DNA from: RH-AL1 sp965198485
GTDB taxonomy: Bacteria > Pseudomonadota > Alphaproteobacteria > Rhizobiales > Beijerinckiaceae
Direction: 5' to 3'
DNA: 64,000 nucleotides
NCBI GenBank assembly: GCA_965198485.1
Contig: CBDAPQ010000005.1
Location: 1,240,001-1,304,000 of the forward strand
Part shown: one piece after another, positions 28,624 through 36,230 of the stretch
Layout of the letters: each line of letters opens with the position of its first letter
How positions within the stretch are numbered: the stretch's first letter is position 1
Program-made: the position numbers and the translations under genes
Notes under the pieces: generated by a model
What the model was told of the DNA's origin: nothing
The model's input: only the letters and a program-made list of their open reading frames with translations
Databases searched by the model: none

Positions 28624-28833
28624 ATGGCCCAGGGTACAGTCAAATGGTTCAACGCGCAGAAAGGCTTCGGTTTCATCGCGCCTGAGGACGGCGGCAACGA
28701 CGTGTTCGTGCACATCAGCGCTGTAGAGCGCGCAGGCCTCAATGGTCTGCAGGATGGGCAGAAAATCGGCTACGAGATGGTCAACGACCGTCGCACTGGC
28801 CGCGCGTCCGCCGACAACCTTCAGGTGGTTTGA
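28624..28833 (+). CDS. cspA: Cold-shock protein (CspA family)
   Basis: A 69-residue single-domain nucleic-acid-binding protein. MAQGTVKWFNAQKGFGFI contains the RNP1 motif GFGFI, and VFVHIS is RNP2. It acts as an RNA chaperone that melts secondary structures. Whether expression is cold-induced or constitutive cannot be read from sequence. It is followed by an intrinsic terminator and rpsU, an arrangement seen in other alphaproteobacteria. Confidence 0.97.
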   Translation: MAQGTVKWFNAQKGFGFIAPEDGGNDVFVHISAVERAGLNGLQDGQKIGYEMVNDRRTGRASADNLQVV

Positions 28834-28917
28834 ACCATTACCGACTTGGATGACCGCACCGGACCCACGGATGTAATGGGACGGGGCGGATCGACCAAGG
28901 CCGGCCAGGTCGAAGGA

Positions 28918-28943
28918 GGCCAGATCACGGGATCTGGCCTTTT
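28918..28943 (+). terminator. Intrinsic terminator between cspA and rpsU
   Basis: GGCCAGATC (28918-28926), loop ACGG, GATCTGGCC (28931-28939), then TTTT. The stem is nine perfect base pairs. It ends 30 bases before the rpsU start, so rpsU depends on read-through or on a promoter inside or very near the hairpin. Confidence 0.85.
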
Positions 28944-28973
28944 GCATTTTCCCATCCTGAAAGGACGCTTCTT

Positions 28974-29240
28974 TTGCAGGTTCTCGTTCGCGACAACAAT
29001 GTCGATCAGGCCCTCAAGGTCTTGAAGAAAAAGATGCAGCGCGAGGGCGTGTTCCGCGAGATGCGGCGGCGTAAGGCGTACGAGAAACCGTCCGAGCGCA
29101 AGGCGCGCGAGCATGCCGAGAGCATCCGCCGCGCCCGCAAGTTGGCTCGCAAGCAGATGCAGCGCGAGGGTCTCCTTCCAGCCCCCAAGCCGCGCGTGCC
29201 GCGCCCTGGCGCTGCTCCGGCCCGCCCCACGGGCGCGTAA
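28974..29240 (+). CDS. rpsU: 30S ribosomal protein S21
   Basis: An 88-residue basic protein matching alphaproteobacterial S21: MQVLVRDNNVDQALKVLKKKMQREGVFREM, then YEKPSERKAREHAE and RRARKLARKQMQREG. S21 helps initiation by contacting the anti-Shine-Dalgarno region of 16S rRNA. The start codon is TTG with AAGGA 9 bases upstream. The C-terminal Pro/Ala tail is longer than in E. coli. A terminator follows 27 bases after the stop. Confidence 0.96.
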   Translation: MQVLVRDNNVDQALKVLKKKMQREGVFREMRRRKAYEKPSERKAREHAESIRRARKLARKQMQREGLLPAPKPRVPRPGAAPARPTGA

Positions 29241-29266
29241 GCTTCTCCGCCCTTTCATATGACGCC

Positions 29267-29292
29267 GGCGATCACGAGATCGCCCGCTTTTT
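29267..29292 (+). terminator. Intrinsic terminator after rpsU
   Basis: GGCGATC (29267-29273), loop ACGA, GATCGCC (29278-29284), then CGC and TTTTT. It ends rpsU transcription ahead of the convergent folD gene. Confidence 0.85.
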
Positions 29293-29345
29293 CGCCTTTG
29301 CCGGGAGCAACAACTCCTGCCGCGAGTCGCGGAGGGGGAGCGAGT

Positions 29346-30290
29346 TTACCCCGCGGCGCGTTCGGCCGAGCGCAACGTGTTCGACATCAGCATGGCGATG
29401 GTCATCGGGCCGACGCCGCCGGGTACCGGCGTGATCGCGGCGGCGTTTCTGGCGCATCCGGCGTAGTCGACGTCGCCGACGAGCCGCGTCTTGGGCTTGC
29501 CTTGCGCGTTCAGGCCCTCCCCGGGAATGCGGTTGATGCCGACATCGATCACGATGGCGCCGGGCTTGATCCAGTCGCCCTTGACCATCTCGGGCCGGCC
29601 CACCGCCGCCACCACGAGGTCGGCGGCGCGGACCACGCCTTCGAGGTCCTTGGTGCGCGAATGCGCCACCGTCACCGTCATGTTCTTGGACAGCAGCAAC
29701 TGCACCATCGGCTTGCCGACGATGTTGGAACGGCCGACGATGACGGCGTTCATGCCGTCGAGCCTGAGGCCGAGCGCCGCCGCCGCCTTTTCGACGAGCA
29801 CCAGCGAGCCGGCAGGCGTGCAGGGCACCAGCGCGCGCTCCATCGAGCCGATCGCCAGCAGGCCGACGTTGACGGGGTGGAAGCCGTCGGCATCCTTTTC
29901 CGGGTCGATCGATTCCAGCACCTTGGTCGAATTGACGTGCTCGGGCAGCGGCAGCTGCACCAGGATGCCGTGGATCGCGGGATCGTTGTTCAGCTCGTCG
30001 ACGAGCTTGAGGATGTCGGCTTCCGACGTCGTTGCCGGGAGGTCGTGCTGCACGGAATGGAAACCGGCCTCCTTGGCCGCCTTGCCCTTGGCCTTGACGT
30101 AGACCTGGCTGGCCGGGTTCTCGCCCACCAGCACCACGGCCAGACCGGGCTTCACGCCTTTGTCGAGGAGCGTCTTCGCGCGCGCTGTCACCTCGAGCAG
30201 CACCTGCGCCGCGGCCACCTTGCCGTCGATGATCATGCCGCCGCCTTCGCCCACGCGGATCACCTCGGCGGGGTTCTCGGAGACTGTCAT
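29346..30290 (-). CDS. folD: Bifunctional methylenetetrahydrofolate dehydrogenase / cyclohydrolase
   Basis: A 314-residue enzyme interconverting 5,10-methylene-, methenyl- and 10-formyl-tetrahydrofolate, supplying one-carbon units. The catalytic region is SQVYVKAKGKAAKEAGF, with the Tyr and Lys of YxxxK. DADGFHPVNVGLLAIG and PCTPAGSLVLVE line the substrate pocket, and VIVGRSNIVGKPMVQLLL binds NADP. ITPVPGGVGPMTIAML closes the fold. An N-terminal extension of about 18 residues precedes MIIDGKVAAA. The alternative ATG at about residue 19 matches the usual family start. Confidence 0.96.
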   Translation of the reverse strand: MTVSENPAEVIRVGEGGGMIIDGKVAAAQVLLEVTARAKTLLDKGVKPGLAVVLVGENPASQVYVKAKGKAAKEAGFHSVQHDLPATTSEADILKLVDELNNDPAIHGILVQLPLPEHVNSTKVLESIDPEKDADGFHPVNVGLLAIGSMERALVPCTPAGSLVLVEKAAAALGLRLDGMNAVIVGRSNIVGKPMVQLLLSKNMTVTVAHSRTKDLEGVVRAADLVVAAVGRPEMVKGDWIKPGAIVIDVGINRIPGEGLNAQGKPKTRLVGDVDYAGCARNAAAITPVPGGVGPMTIAMLMSNTLRSAERAAG

Positions 30291-30488
30291 CGCGGCGGGC
30301 CTTTCGAGATTGGAATCGGGAAAGCGCGCCTTGTGTCAGCTTTGCCGGGGCCTGCCAAGCCGGCCGCATGTCTAGAAAAGCTGAGGAGAAACCAAGGATT
30401 TTTTGGTTTTGTACGCGGGCTCACGCACCATCGTTTCGCCGGGTGCCCGCGAATATGCTAGCCTCTCGAGGGATGTGGCGAGGTTGAT

Positions 30489-31904
30489 TTGGCGGACGAG
30501 CGGCGAACCGGCGCGAAGCCGGCTGCAAGGCGGCAGGGTTCGGCCGGCAATGCCGCGGCGCAGGCCGCGGCCGAGCGGGCCGAGGCGGAGAAGCACCCCG
30601 GGCTGATGACCCGTGTCGCGGCGGCGCTGATCCTGCAAGATATCGTTGCCAAGGGGCACCTGCTCGAGGAGCGGTTCTCCCACGTCGCCGTGCCGAGCCG
30701 CCTGGCGGCCCTGGATGATCGTGACCGGGCGCTGGCGCGCTCCATCGTCACCGCCGCGTTGCGTCGCCTCGGCACGATCCGCAACGCCGTCGCCGGCTTT
30801 CTCGATAAGGGGCTGCCCAAGGGATTGCCCGAGCTGGAATGGACGCTGATCGTGGGCGCCACGCAGATCCTCCTGCTCGACATCCCCGATCACGCCGCCG
30901 TCGACCTTGCTGTCCGCGCGGTGCGGCTCGATCGCAAGAGCGCCGGCTTCGCCGGCGTGGCCAACGCCGTGCTCCGCAACATCGCGCGCGGACGCGAAGC
31001 AATCCTCGCGGCCAGCGATCCGCTCGAGCACGACGTGCCATCCTGGCTCGCCACGCGCTGGCGCAAGAGCTACGGCGACACCGCGGCGAAGGCCATCGCC
31101 GCCGCGATCCGCGAGGAACCGACGCTCGACCTTACCGTCAAAGCCGATTCCGCCGGCTGGGCTGCGAGGCTCGGCGCCCGGGTTCTGCCGACGGGCTCGC
31201 TGCGGCTGGAGCCGCGCACCGCGATCGAGGAGCTCGACGGCTATGCCGAGGGTGAGTGGTGGGTGCAGGACGCCGCCGCCGCGCTGCCGGCGCGCTTCCT
31301 GCGCGTGACGCTCGGGCAGCGTGTCGCCGATCTCTGCGCGGCGCCGGGCGGCAAGGCGGCGCAGCTCGCTGCCGCCGGCGCGCAGCTCATCGCGGTGGAC
31401 CGCTCCGCCGAGCGGCTGAAGCGGCTCTCCGCCAACCTATCCCGGCTCGGGCTCGAGGCGGAGCTGCTGGTCTCGGACGCCACCAGCCTCAAGCTGCCGC
31501 CGTTCGATGCCGTTCTGCTCGACGCGCCATGCCTGGGCACCGGCACGCTGCGCCGCCACCCCGACATCGCCTGGACCAAGAAGCCGGGCGACCTCGCCGC
31601 GCTGACGATGCTTCAGGGCAAGCTCCTCGACAATGCCGTGAACCTGCTGCGGCCGGGCGGCACGCTGGTCTACTGCACCTGCTCGATCGAACCGGAGGAG
31701 GGCGAGGCGCAGATCGCTTCGCTGCTGCGCCGCAACCCCGACGTGATGCGCTGGCCCATCGAGGCCGAAGAGGTCGGCGGCGTGGCCGAGATCCTCAACG
31801 CCCAGGGCGAGATGCGCTCGCTACCCTGCCACATGGCCGATCCCGAGCCCCGCTTCGCCGGGATCGACGGTTTCTTCGCCGCCAGGCTGAAGCGCCGGGA
31901 GTGA
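30489..31904 (+). CDS. rsmB: 16S rRNA m5C methyltransferase (RsmB/Fmu family)
   Basis: A 471-residue RNA methyltransferase. The N-terminal NusB-like RNA-binding domain (about 40-165) has TRVAAALILQDIV and DRDRALARSIVTAALRRLGTI. The catalytic domain shows the SAM site LCAAPGGKAAQLAAAGAQLIAVDRS, motif IV DAPCLGTGTLRRHPD and motif VI YCTCSIEPEEGE with the catalytic cysteine. E. coli RsmB methylates C967. I give the start as TTG at 30489; an ATG at 30606 just before the NusB-like part is possible. It is divergent from folD. Only the REP-like element and a broken MNT gene follow. Confidence 0.92.
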   Translation: MADERRTGAKPAARRQGSAGNAAAQAAAERAEAEKHPGLMTRVAAALILQDIVAKGHLLEERFSHVAVPSRLAALDDRDRALARSIVTAALRRLGTIRNAVAGFLDKGLPKGLPELEWTLIVGATQILLLDIPDHAAVDLAVRAVRLDRKSAGFAGVANAVLRNIARGREAILAASDPLEHDVPSWLATRWRKSYGDTAAKAIAAAIREEPTLDLTVKADSAGWAARLGARVLPTGSLRLEPRTAIEELDGYAEGEWWVQDAAAALPARFLRVTLGQRVADLCAAPGGKAAQLAAAGAQLIAVDRSAERLKRLSANLSRLGLEAELLVSDATSLKLPPFDAVLLDAPCLGTGTLRRHPDIAWTKKPGDLAALTMLQGKLLDNAVNLLRPGGTLVYCTCSIEPEEGEAQIASLLRRNPDVMRWPIEAEEVGGVAEILNAQGEMRSLPCHMADPEPRFAGIDGFFAARLKRRE

Positions 31905-31911
31905 GGGAAAT

Positions 31912-31951
31912 CCTCCTCCGCGCAGCGGGGGAGGGGCCATGCGAAGCATGG
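31912..31951. repeat. REP-like palindromic element
   Basis: CCTCCTCCGC-GCA-GCGGGGGAGG (31912-31933) is followed by a second hairpin CCATGC-GAA-GCATGG (31937-31951). It lies in the gap between rsmB and the broken MNT gene. The same CCTCCTCCGC...GCGG(G)GGAGG core recurs at 36182 and, imperfectly, at 50210, which marks it as a dispersed intergenic repeat. Confidence 0.75.
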
Positions 31952-32030
31952 TGGAGGGGGCGCCGTGCCTCGTGGCCGGGCCTTGAGAAAATCGGTGCGT
32001 CATGGTTTGCAAAAGAGGGTGGACCTTGCG

Positions 32031-32389
32031 ATGCAGAGCGCCGAAGCTGCCGCCTCCAATCTGGATGCCACCATCGCGACCGCCGCTCGCCTGTTCCTTG
32101 AGCGCCTGCCGCTCCGCTACGAACTGATCGAGATTTTGCTCTACGGCAGCCGGGCGCGAGGCGATCACGGTCCCGACAGCGACGTGGACATCGCTCTCGT
32201 GCTGAAGGGGGCACGCAGTGACGCTATGAAGCCGGTCGTGCGTTCTCCGACATTGCCTACGACGTGATGGCCGAAACCGGCGTGCTCATCCATGCTTTGC
32301 CGCTCTGGGAGGAAGATCGACGCGAACCGCGTCACCTCGGCAATCCGTCACTCCTCTCTGCGATTGAAGGCGAGGGTCTGAAGCTTTGA
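32031..32389 (+). pseudogene. MNT-domain nucleotidyltransferase (antitoxin-like), frameshifted
   Basis: The first part encodes a minimal nucleotidyltransferase with LLYGSRARGDHGPDSDVDIAL, carrying the GS and DxD motifs of MntA-type antitoxins. The frame then breaks near 32221-32226: the original frame stops at 32265-32267, while another frame continues YEAGRAFSDIAYDVMAETG to LSAIEGEGLKL and stops at 32387-32389, exactly overlapping the HEPN start (TTGA). A one-base loss explains this. Intact, it would be about 119 residues. In MNT-HEPN pairs the MNT enzyme AMPylates and neutralises the HEPN RNase. It is either a pseudogene or a sequence error. Confidence 0.75.
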
Positions 32390-32770
32390 GCTCAACCGGC
32401 TCGATTTGGGGTCGGCTGGTCAGAACCCGGCAGGCGCTGCGTGGAGCGCGCTCGCTTCTCGACATCGGCGATCACGAAGGGGCGTGCAATCGGGCTTATT
32501 ACGCGATGTATCATGCAGCTTCAGCCGCGTTGCTGGCCGCTCCCGCGTCCTCGTCCGAGGCCTTCAAGACCCATTCCGGATTGGTCGAGGCCTTCCATAA
32601 GACCTTTGTTCTTCCGGGTAAGATCGACCGCGAGCTCGGTCGCTCGCTTTCAAGGATGCTACAGATGCGGCTGCTCGCCGACTGTTCGAACGAACCGCCA
32701 AGCGTGGAAGACACGGCCGCTGCCATCTTTCATTACGTCAATCAGCGCAATCCCTGCCGAACTCCTCTGA
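32386..32770 (+). pseudogene. HEPN-domain protein (toxin-like), 3' frameshift
   Basis: The frame starting with TTG at 32386 encodes a HEPN domain: ACNRAYYAMYHAASAALL carries the R-x6-H signature of HEPN RNases, followed by SEAFKTHSGLVEAFHKTF. After EDTAAA (near 32722) the frame runs on as unrelated sequence into the efflux gene. The frame two bases over reads SFITSISAIPAELL and stops at 32768-32770, which looks like the normal HEPN end. A frameshift near 32722-32727 is therefore likely. Together with its broken MNT partner, this is a decaying toxin-antitoxin pair or a low-quality sequence patch. Confidence 0.7.
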
Positions 32771-32794
32771 TGAGCCGGATCGAGCCTGGGGCTT

Positions 32795-35700
32795 CTACTC
32801 CGCCGGCGCCGCGACCGCGCGACGGCGCCAGCGCGGCAGCCGCACGCGGCGCAGCTTGTCGAGATAGAGGTAGATCACCGGTGTTGTGTAGAGCGTCAGC
32901 ACCTGCGAGACGATCAGCCCGCCGGCGATGGTGATGCCGAGCGGGCGGCGGAACGCCGAGCCGGGGCCCGACGACACGATCAGCGGGACCGCGCCGAGCA
33001 GCGCCGCCAGCGTCGTCATCAGGATCGGGCGGAAGCGCTCGATACAGGCCTCGTAGATGGCCTCGGCCGCTGGCAGGCCACGCTCGCGCTCGGCGTGGAG
33101 CGCGAAGTCGACAAGCATGATGCCGTTCTTCTTGACGATGCCGATGAGCAGCACGATCCCGATGAAGGCGATCAGCGACAGCTCCGTGCCGGTCATGTTG
33201 AGCGCGATCAGCGCGCCGAGCCCCGCCGAAGGCAGCGTCGAGATGATCGTGAGGGGATGCGCCAGGCTCTCGTAGAGTACGCCGAGCACGATGTAGACCG
33301 AGATCAACGCCGCGTAGAGCAGCAGCCCCTGCGCGCCGGCGCTCTGCTGGAACAGCTTGGTGTCGCCCGAGAACTCGGCGTGCAGCGTGTCGGGCAGGTG
33401 CATGTCGGCCACCGCCTTGAGCACGGCGGCATTGGCCTCCTCCTTCACCGTGCCGGGCTTGAGGTTGTAGCTGATCGTCACCTCGGGGAACTGGCCCTGG
33501 TGATTGACCGTCAGCGGCGCGAAGCCGATCCCGACCTTGGCCATCGAGTCGAGCCGCACCTCACCCGTCGCCGCCGCCGACTGGGTCGAGGATTGCGCGT
33601 TGGCCGAGGACGAGATGACGGCGCCGGCGGTGAGCCCGCTCACCGTGGTGCTGCCGCTGGAGGTGGCGCCGCTGGACGCGCTGCCGGTGGTCGCCGTGCC
33701 TGTGGAGGCCGTGCCGGAGCTGCCGCTCGTCGAGGATTGCCCGCTGCTCGTGGTGGCCTGCGCCGCCGTCCCGGGGTTCAGCGCCGTTTCCACGCCGCCG
33801 CCTGACAAGCCGGTCGAGTTCTGCAGGCTGACGCCGGCCGGCACGTAGATGTTGAGGAGGTCGCTCGGCTGTCGCGTCTCGCGTTCCCTGTTCTCGAGCA
33901 CCACGCGATACTGGTTGCGCGGCGAGTAGATCGTCGAGATCTGGCGCTGCGAGAAGCTGTCGTTGAGGGAATTGTCGACATTGGCCATGGTGACGCCGAC
34001 CCGCGACATGACCGTGCGATCGACCAAGACGTTGGCCTGCAGGCCGCTGGCCTCATGGTCGGTGGTGACGTCGACGAGCATCGGCAGGGTCTTCAGCTTG
34101 TCGACGACCTGCGGATAAAAACGCGTCAGTTCGGGGTAGTCGTTGTCGGACAGCGTGAACTGCTCGGTCGATTTCGAGTCGCGGCCGCCAAAGCGCAGGT
34201 CCTGCTGGGCCACCATGAAGGCGTCCATGCCGATGACCTTCTTGAACTTCCGGCGCAGGCGAGCGATCACGCCTTCGGCGGGGAGGTTGCCACGCTCGTC
34301 CAGCGGTTTCAGCGAGATGAACAGCTTGCCCTCGTTGGTCGAGGTCGAGTTCGGGCCGCCGCCGGGGTTGCCGAGCGACGAGCCGACGTTGGCCACCGCC
34401 GGATCGTCCAGCGCGATCTTCGCCATCTGGTTCTGCAGCGGCACCATGGCCTGGTACGAGGTTTCGGGCGGCGCCTCCGTGGTGGCGATGATGAGGTCGG
34501 TGTCGTCGGCCGGGAAGGCGGCCTTCGGCGTGACGGCGAACATGTAGACCGTGAGGCCGATGGTGCCGAAGAAGGTCAGCAGCGTCAGGATGCGGTGACG
34601 CAGCACGATGCGCAGCGTCGCCGCGTAGAAGCGCGCGTTGCGCTCGAGCACGGCTTCGACGATGCGATCGAACAGGTTGGGGGCTCGCACCACGTGGCGT
34701 CCGCCGAAATTGGCCGAGACCATCGGCGTGATCGTGAGCGAGGCCACCGTCGAGATGACGATGGCGAAGGCCAACGTGATCGAGAACTCGCGGAACAGCC
34801 GCCCGGCCAGCCCGCCGAGCAGCAGCAGCGGAATGAAGGCGGCCAGCAGCGACACCGAGATCGAGATGACCGTGAAGCCGATCTGCTTCGAGCCGGCCAG
34901 CGCCGCCTCCATCGGGCTCATGCCGAGCTCGCGGTTCTTGTCGATGACCTCGATCATGACGATGGCGTCGTCGACCACGAAGCCGACGGAGGTGGCCAGC
35001 GCCATCAGCGAGATGTTGTCGATCGAGAAACCGGCGGCGTACATGCAGGCGCAGGTGCCGGCGAGAGCGAGAGGCACCGTCACGCCCGCCGCCGCGGTGG
35101 CGGCAACCCGGCGCAGGAAGACGAACACCACCATCATCACCAGCACGACGGTGGCGAGCAGCGTGCCCTCCATGTGGTTGACGCTGGAGCGGATGGTGGC
35201 GGTGCGGTCGTTCAGCACCGAGACCTTGAGACCCGCCGGCAGGAAGCGGGTGGTCTCCGGGATCAGCGCTTTGATCTTGTCGACCGTCTGGATGACATTG
35301 GCGCTGGCCTGCTTGCGCACGTAGATCAGCACCGCCGGAACGCCGTTGAAGGTCGCCTCGGAGCGCGAATTGCGCGTTGCCTGGCTGACGTTGGCGACGT
35401 CGCCGAGGACGACGCTGGTGTCGTTGGCGTTCTTGACCACGAGGCTGCGATAGTCCGCCAAGGTCTGCAGCTGATCGTTGGTCGAGATGGCGCGGCCGAA
35501 CCTGTCGCCGTCGATGATGCCCGTCGGCGAGATCGCGTTGGCGTTGACGATCGTCGTGCGCAGATCGTCCATGGAGAGACCCATGTTCGAGAGCTTCAAC
35601 GGATCGGCGGAGATGCGGATCGCCGGCTGGTCGGCGCCGGCGACGCTGACCTCGGCGACGCCGTCGATCTGCGAGATGCGCTGCACCAGCACCGAGTCGG

Positions 35701-36172
35701 CGGCGTCGTAGACGGCCGAGGCCGGCAACTCGTCCGAGGTGAGCGCGAGGATCAGCACCGGCGCGTTGTTGGGGTTGGCCTTGCGGAAGATCGGCACGTT
35801 GGGCAGGCCGGCCGGCAGATCGACCGCGGCGGCGTTCAACGCCGCCTGCACGTCGCGCGCGGAACCGTCGACGTTACGGTTGATGTCGAAGAGCGCGATG
35901 ATGATCGAATTGCCGAGCGAGCTCACGGAGGTGAGCTCGGTCAGGCCGGGGATCTCGCCGACGTGCCGCTCGATCGGCGCCGCCACCGTCGCCGCCATCA
36001 CCTCGGGCGCGGCACCGGGATACTGCGTCGAGATGAACACCGCGGGGAAGTCGACCGACGGCAGCGCCGCGACCGGCAGCTGAAGGTAGGCCACCACGCC
36101 GACCAGGAACACGCCGACCGCCAGCAGGATCGTGCCGATCGGCCGGCGAATGAAGAGGGCGGAGACGTTCAT
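32795..36172 (-). CDS. RND efflux permease with Ser/Thr/Gly-rich insert (MdtC-like)
   Basis: A 1125-residue inner-membrane proton-driven drug exporter of the HAE1/AcrB family. It has an N-terminal helix after MNVSALFIRRPIGTILL, two large periplasmic loops and twelve predicted helices. The proton-relay aspartates appear in GFVVDDAIVMIEVID. It is about 80 residues longer than typical MdtB/MdtC. The excess is a low-complexity Ser/Thr/Gly/Ala stretch at residues about 785-870 (STGLSGGGVETALNPG through SSANAQSSTQSA) in the second periplasmic loop. It is the last gene of a minus-strand adaptor-permease-permease operon. No outer-membrane factor gene or local regulator is present. Confidence 0.93.
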   Translation of the reverse strand: MNVSALFIRRPIGTILLAVGVFLVGVVAYLQLPVAALPSVDFPAVFISTQYPGAAPEVMAATVAAPIERHVGEIPGLTELTSVSSLGNSIIIALFDINRNVDGSARDVQAALNAAAVDLPAGLPNVPIFRKANPNNAPVLILALTSDELPASAVYDAADSVLVQRISQIDGVAEVSVAGADQPAIRISADPLKLSNMGLSMDDLRTTIVNANAISPTGIIDGDRFGRAISTNDQLQTLADYRSLVVKNANDTSVVLGDVANVSQATRNSRSEATFNGVPAVLIYVRKQASANVIQTVDKIKALIPETTRFLPAGLKVSVLNDRTATIRSSVNHMEGTLLATVVLVMMVVFVFLRRVAATAAAGVTVPLALAGTCACMYAAGFSIDNISLMALATSVGFVVDDAIVMIEVIDKNRELGMSPMEAALAGSKQIGFTVISISVSLLAAFIPLLLLGGLAGRLFREFSITLAFAIVISTVASLTITPMVSANFGGRHVVRAPNLFDRIVEAVLERNARFYAATLRIVLRHRILTLLTFFGTIGLTVYMFAVTPKAAFPADDTDLIIATTEAPPETSYQAMVPLQNQMAKIALDDPAVANVGSSLGNPGGGPNSTSTNEGKLFISLKPLDERGNLPAEGVIARLRRKFKKVIGMDAFMVAQQDLRFGGRDSKSTEQFTLSDNDYPELTRFYPQVVDKLKTLPMLVDVTTDHEASGLQANVLVDRTVMSRVGVTMANVDNSLNDSFSQRQISTIYSPRNQYRVVLENRERETRQPSDLLNIYVPAGVSLQNSTGLSGGGVETALNPGTAAQATTSSGQSSTSGSSGTASTGTATTGSASSGATSSGSTTVSGLTAGAVISSSANAQSSTQSAAATGEVRLDSMAKVGIGFAPLTVNHQGQFPEVTISYNLKPGTVKEEANAAVLKAVADMHLPDTLHAEFSGDTKLFQQSAGAQGLLLYAALISVYIVLGVLYESLAHPLTIISTLPSAGLGALIALNMTGTELSLIAFIGIVLLIGIVKKNGIMLVDFALHAERERGLPAAEAIYEACIERFRPILMTTLAALLGAVPLIVSSGPGSAFRRPLGITIAGGLIVSQVLTLYTTPVIYLYLDKLRRVRLPRWRRRAVAAPAE

Positions 36173-36181
36173 GACAGAGAA

Positions 36182-36217
36182 CCCTCCTCCGCGGAGCGAA
36201 GCGCAGCGGGGGAGGGT
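36182..36217. repeat. REP-like palindromic element between efflux genes
   Basis: CCCTCCTCCGC (36182-36192) pairs with GCAGCGGGGGAGGG (36202-36215) around GGAGCGAAGC. It fills most of the 58-base gap between the two permease genes, and belongs to the same family as the element at 31912. Confidence 0.75.
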
Positions 36218-36230
36218 GCGGATACCCCGA

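Noticed and set aside
30385..30412. AAACCAA...TTGGTTT hairpin between folD and rsmB as a terminator
   Set aside because: It lies in a divergent promoter region where no transcript should end, and the stem is AT-rich and weak.
32386..32934. HEPN gene taken at full open length of 182 residues
   Set aside because: The last 55 residues are low-complexity and overlap the efflux gene by 140 bases; the normal HEPN ending is found in a neighbouring frame that stops at 32770.
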